From an uncultured Bacilli bacterium (lineage in GTDB: Bacteria; Bacillota_I; Bacilli_A; RF39; UBA660), in assembly GCA_910587535.1 (NCBI GenBank), contig CAJUKM010000032.1, positions 7,408 to 14,559 on the forward strand: a DNA stretch of 7,152 nt. Direction: 5' to 3'. The translations under genes were made by a program, and so were the position numbers. Below the pieces are notes generated by a model. The model ran no database searches and was not told the origin of the DNA. It saw only the letters and a program-made list of their open reading frames with translations. Shown here piece by piece: positions 6,250 to 7,152 of the stretch (position 1 is the first letter of the stretch; each line of letters begins with the position of its first letter).

Positions 6250-7152
6250 TTATTTTATTTTCATGAAATATCTTTTTCCTTCTTCTTTAGATGTTACACC
6301 TGGTACTAAAATACCTCTTTCATTTAATCTGTACTCGTTATCTGCTGGCACACCATCTTTAGATAATAAAAATTTAGCTTCTGATTCAGAATCATAAGTA
6401 AAACCAAATCCATCAAATTTCTTAAGCCACGTATGATTTATATATGTTGAAGGTATTACATCTTTCATGGATAATTTCAAAGTTCCCAAATTTGATTTTA
6501 ACTCTGCTCTCGATCTTTCCATTATACTCTGTAAGTGGTTTGATTGACTTATTAAATCTTCAAAACGAATTATATCAACTGGAGGATTAAATTTAACTGT
6601 ACACTTTCTATATAGTTTGCTTTCACTATTTACTATCTCATCCACTTCCACGTATTCAATTATAGTTGGTATAATCGGATATTCCGTAATGGCTCCAGAT
6701 GTTGCAATTCCAGTTTTAATTCCTTGCATTAGTTTATATGGGTGAATATTCCAAGTGGATTCTCCGTATATCCATCCAGGTACTGAGTTCTCTCCGATCA
6801 TTTTTGAGCAGAATTCAAATATTCCAAATTCCCTAGATTCTTTATCATTTCTATCGACTAATACTGCGTTACATGATGCAAACAATTTTTGAGTTGCCTT
6901 ATCTAAATCATCACTTGCTACAAGTACCGTAGGTTCTAATCCAAATTCTTTATGCATCACTTCTAGAGGAGTAAAAAAGTCATGCGAATTAGAGTGATTA
7001 CATAAAAAAATAGCCTTTCCATTTTCGGGTACATATTTTTTCCCTATTACTTCATAATCGTATCGTCTAACTATGGGTGGATATATTACTCTAACAAAAT
7101 TTCTTGCAAGTGTGGTTCCGATATTATTTTTCTTTTTATAATCTAAACATGT
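6250..7152 (-). CDS. PlsC-like acyltransferase, N-terminus outside the window
   Basis: The frame is open to the right edge: 300 residues are visible and the true start lies beyond 7152. A GTG-ATG pair at 6955-6960 could be mistaken for a start, but the family's catalytic motif lies upstream of it. Counting from the edge, NHSNSHD (52-58) is the H-x4-D motif of glycerolipid acyltransferases (His53, Asp58). VLVDRND (97-103) fits the acceptor-binding block with Arg101, IYGESTWN (128-135) stands where most members have PEGTR, and YPIIP (158-162) is the fourth block. These enzymes move an acyl chain onto lysophosphatidate or a related alcohol at the membrane. The EST form of block III departs from the usual EGTR, so the acceptor may not be lysophosphatidate. 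Only a short non-coding gap and a weak hairpin separate it from the kinase gene. Confidence 0.8.
   Translation of the reverse strand, partial: TCLDYKKKNNIGTTLARNFVRVIYPPIVRRYDYEVIGKKYVPENGKAIFLCNHSNSHDFFTPLEVMHKEFGLEPTVLVASDDLDKATQKLFASCNAVLVDRNDKESREFGIFEFCSKMIGENSVPGWIYGESTWNIHPYKLMQGIKTGIATSGAITEYPIIPTIIEYVEVDEIVNSESKLYRKCTVKFNPPVDIIRFEDLISQSNHLQSIMERSRAELKSNLGTLKLSMKDVIPSTYINHTWLKKFDGFGFTYDSESEAKFLLSKDGVPADNEYRLNERGILVPGVTSKEEGKRYFMKIK

Overview
The window is AT-rich bacterial DNA that uses the standard genetic code. It has Firmicutes-type signals: purine-rich ribosome binding sites and TATAAT-like -10 boxes. I read it as a low-GC Bacillota or Mycoplasmatota-like Bacilli genome, perhaps a gut lineage; the species cannot be told from the sequence. 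No rRNA, tRNA, insertion sequence, CRISPR array or integrase is visible.

Layout. One plus-strand gene (152-1765) faces a run of minus-strand genes (1925-7152), and the two sides converge on a 159-base intergenic stretch. The plus-strand protein has five tandem helix-turn-helix-like repeats of about 55-61 residues, followed by a C-terminal half that resembles regions 2 and 4 of a sigma-70 factor. On the minus strand, in order of increasing coordinate, there are: an unfamiliar protein with a C-terminal ASCH-like domain; a doubtful 61-codon ORF; an ImmA/IrrE-family (M78) protein whose HExxH zinc-protease motif has decayed to HSIGR and which ends in a helix-turn-helix-like tail; a seven-helix membrane hybrid histidine kinase with its own receiver domain; and the C-terminal 300 residues of a PlsC-like acyltransferase that runs off the right edge.

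Transcription. I find credible promoters directly before the sigma-like gene, the ImmA-like gene and the kinase, each giving a leader of only about 15-22 bases. For the sigma-like gene and the kinase, the promoter overlaps the longest possible reading frame, so the real starts are internal ATGs (152 and 6172). A 10-bp hairpin with a U-run overlaps the kinase stop codon and should end its message. A weaker hairpin separates the acyltransferase from the kinase. The genes therefore look like mostly single-gene units rather than one operon.

How they may work together. Three of the five well-supported genes look regulatory: the sigma-like repeat protein, the protease-dead ImmA-like protein and the hybrid kinase. 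Nothing in the sequence shows that they act together. The most unusual items are the repeat-sigma fusion, the inactivated ImmA-like protein and the ASCH-like fusion. The kinase and acyltransferase look like ordinary membrane-related genes.
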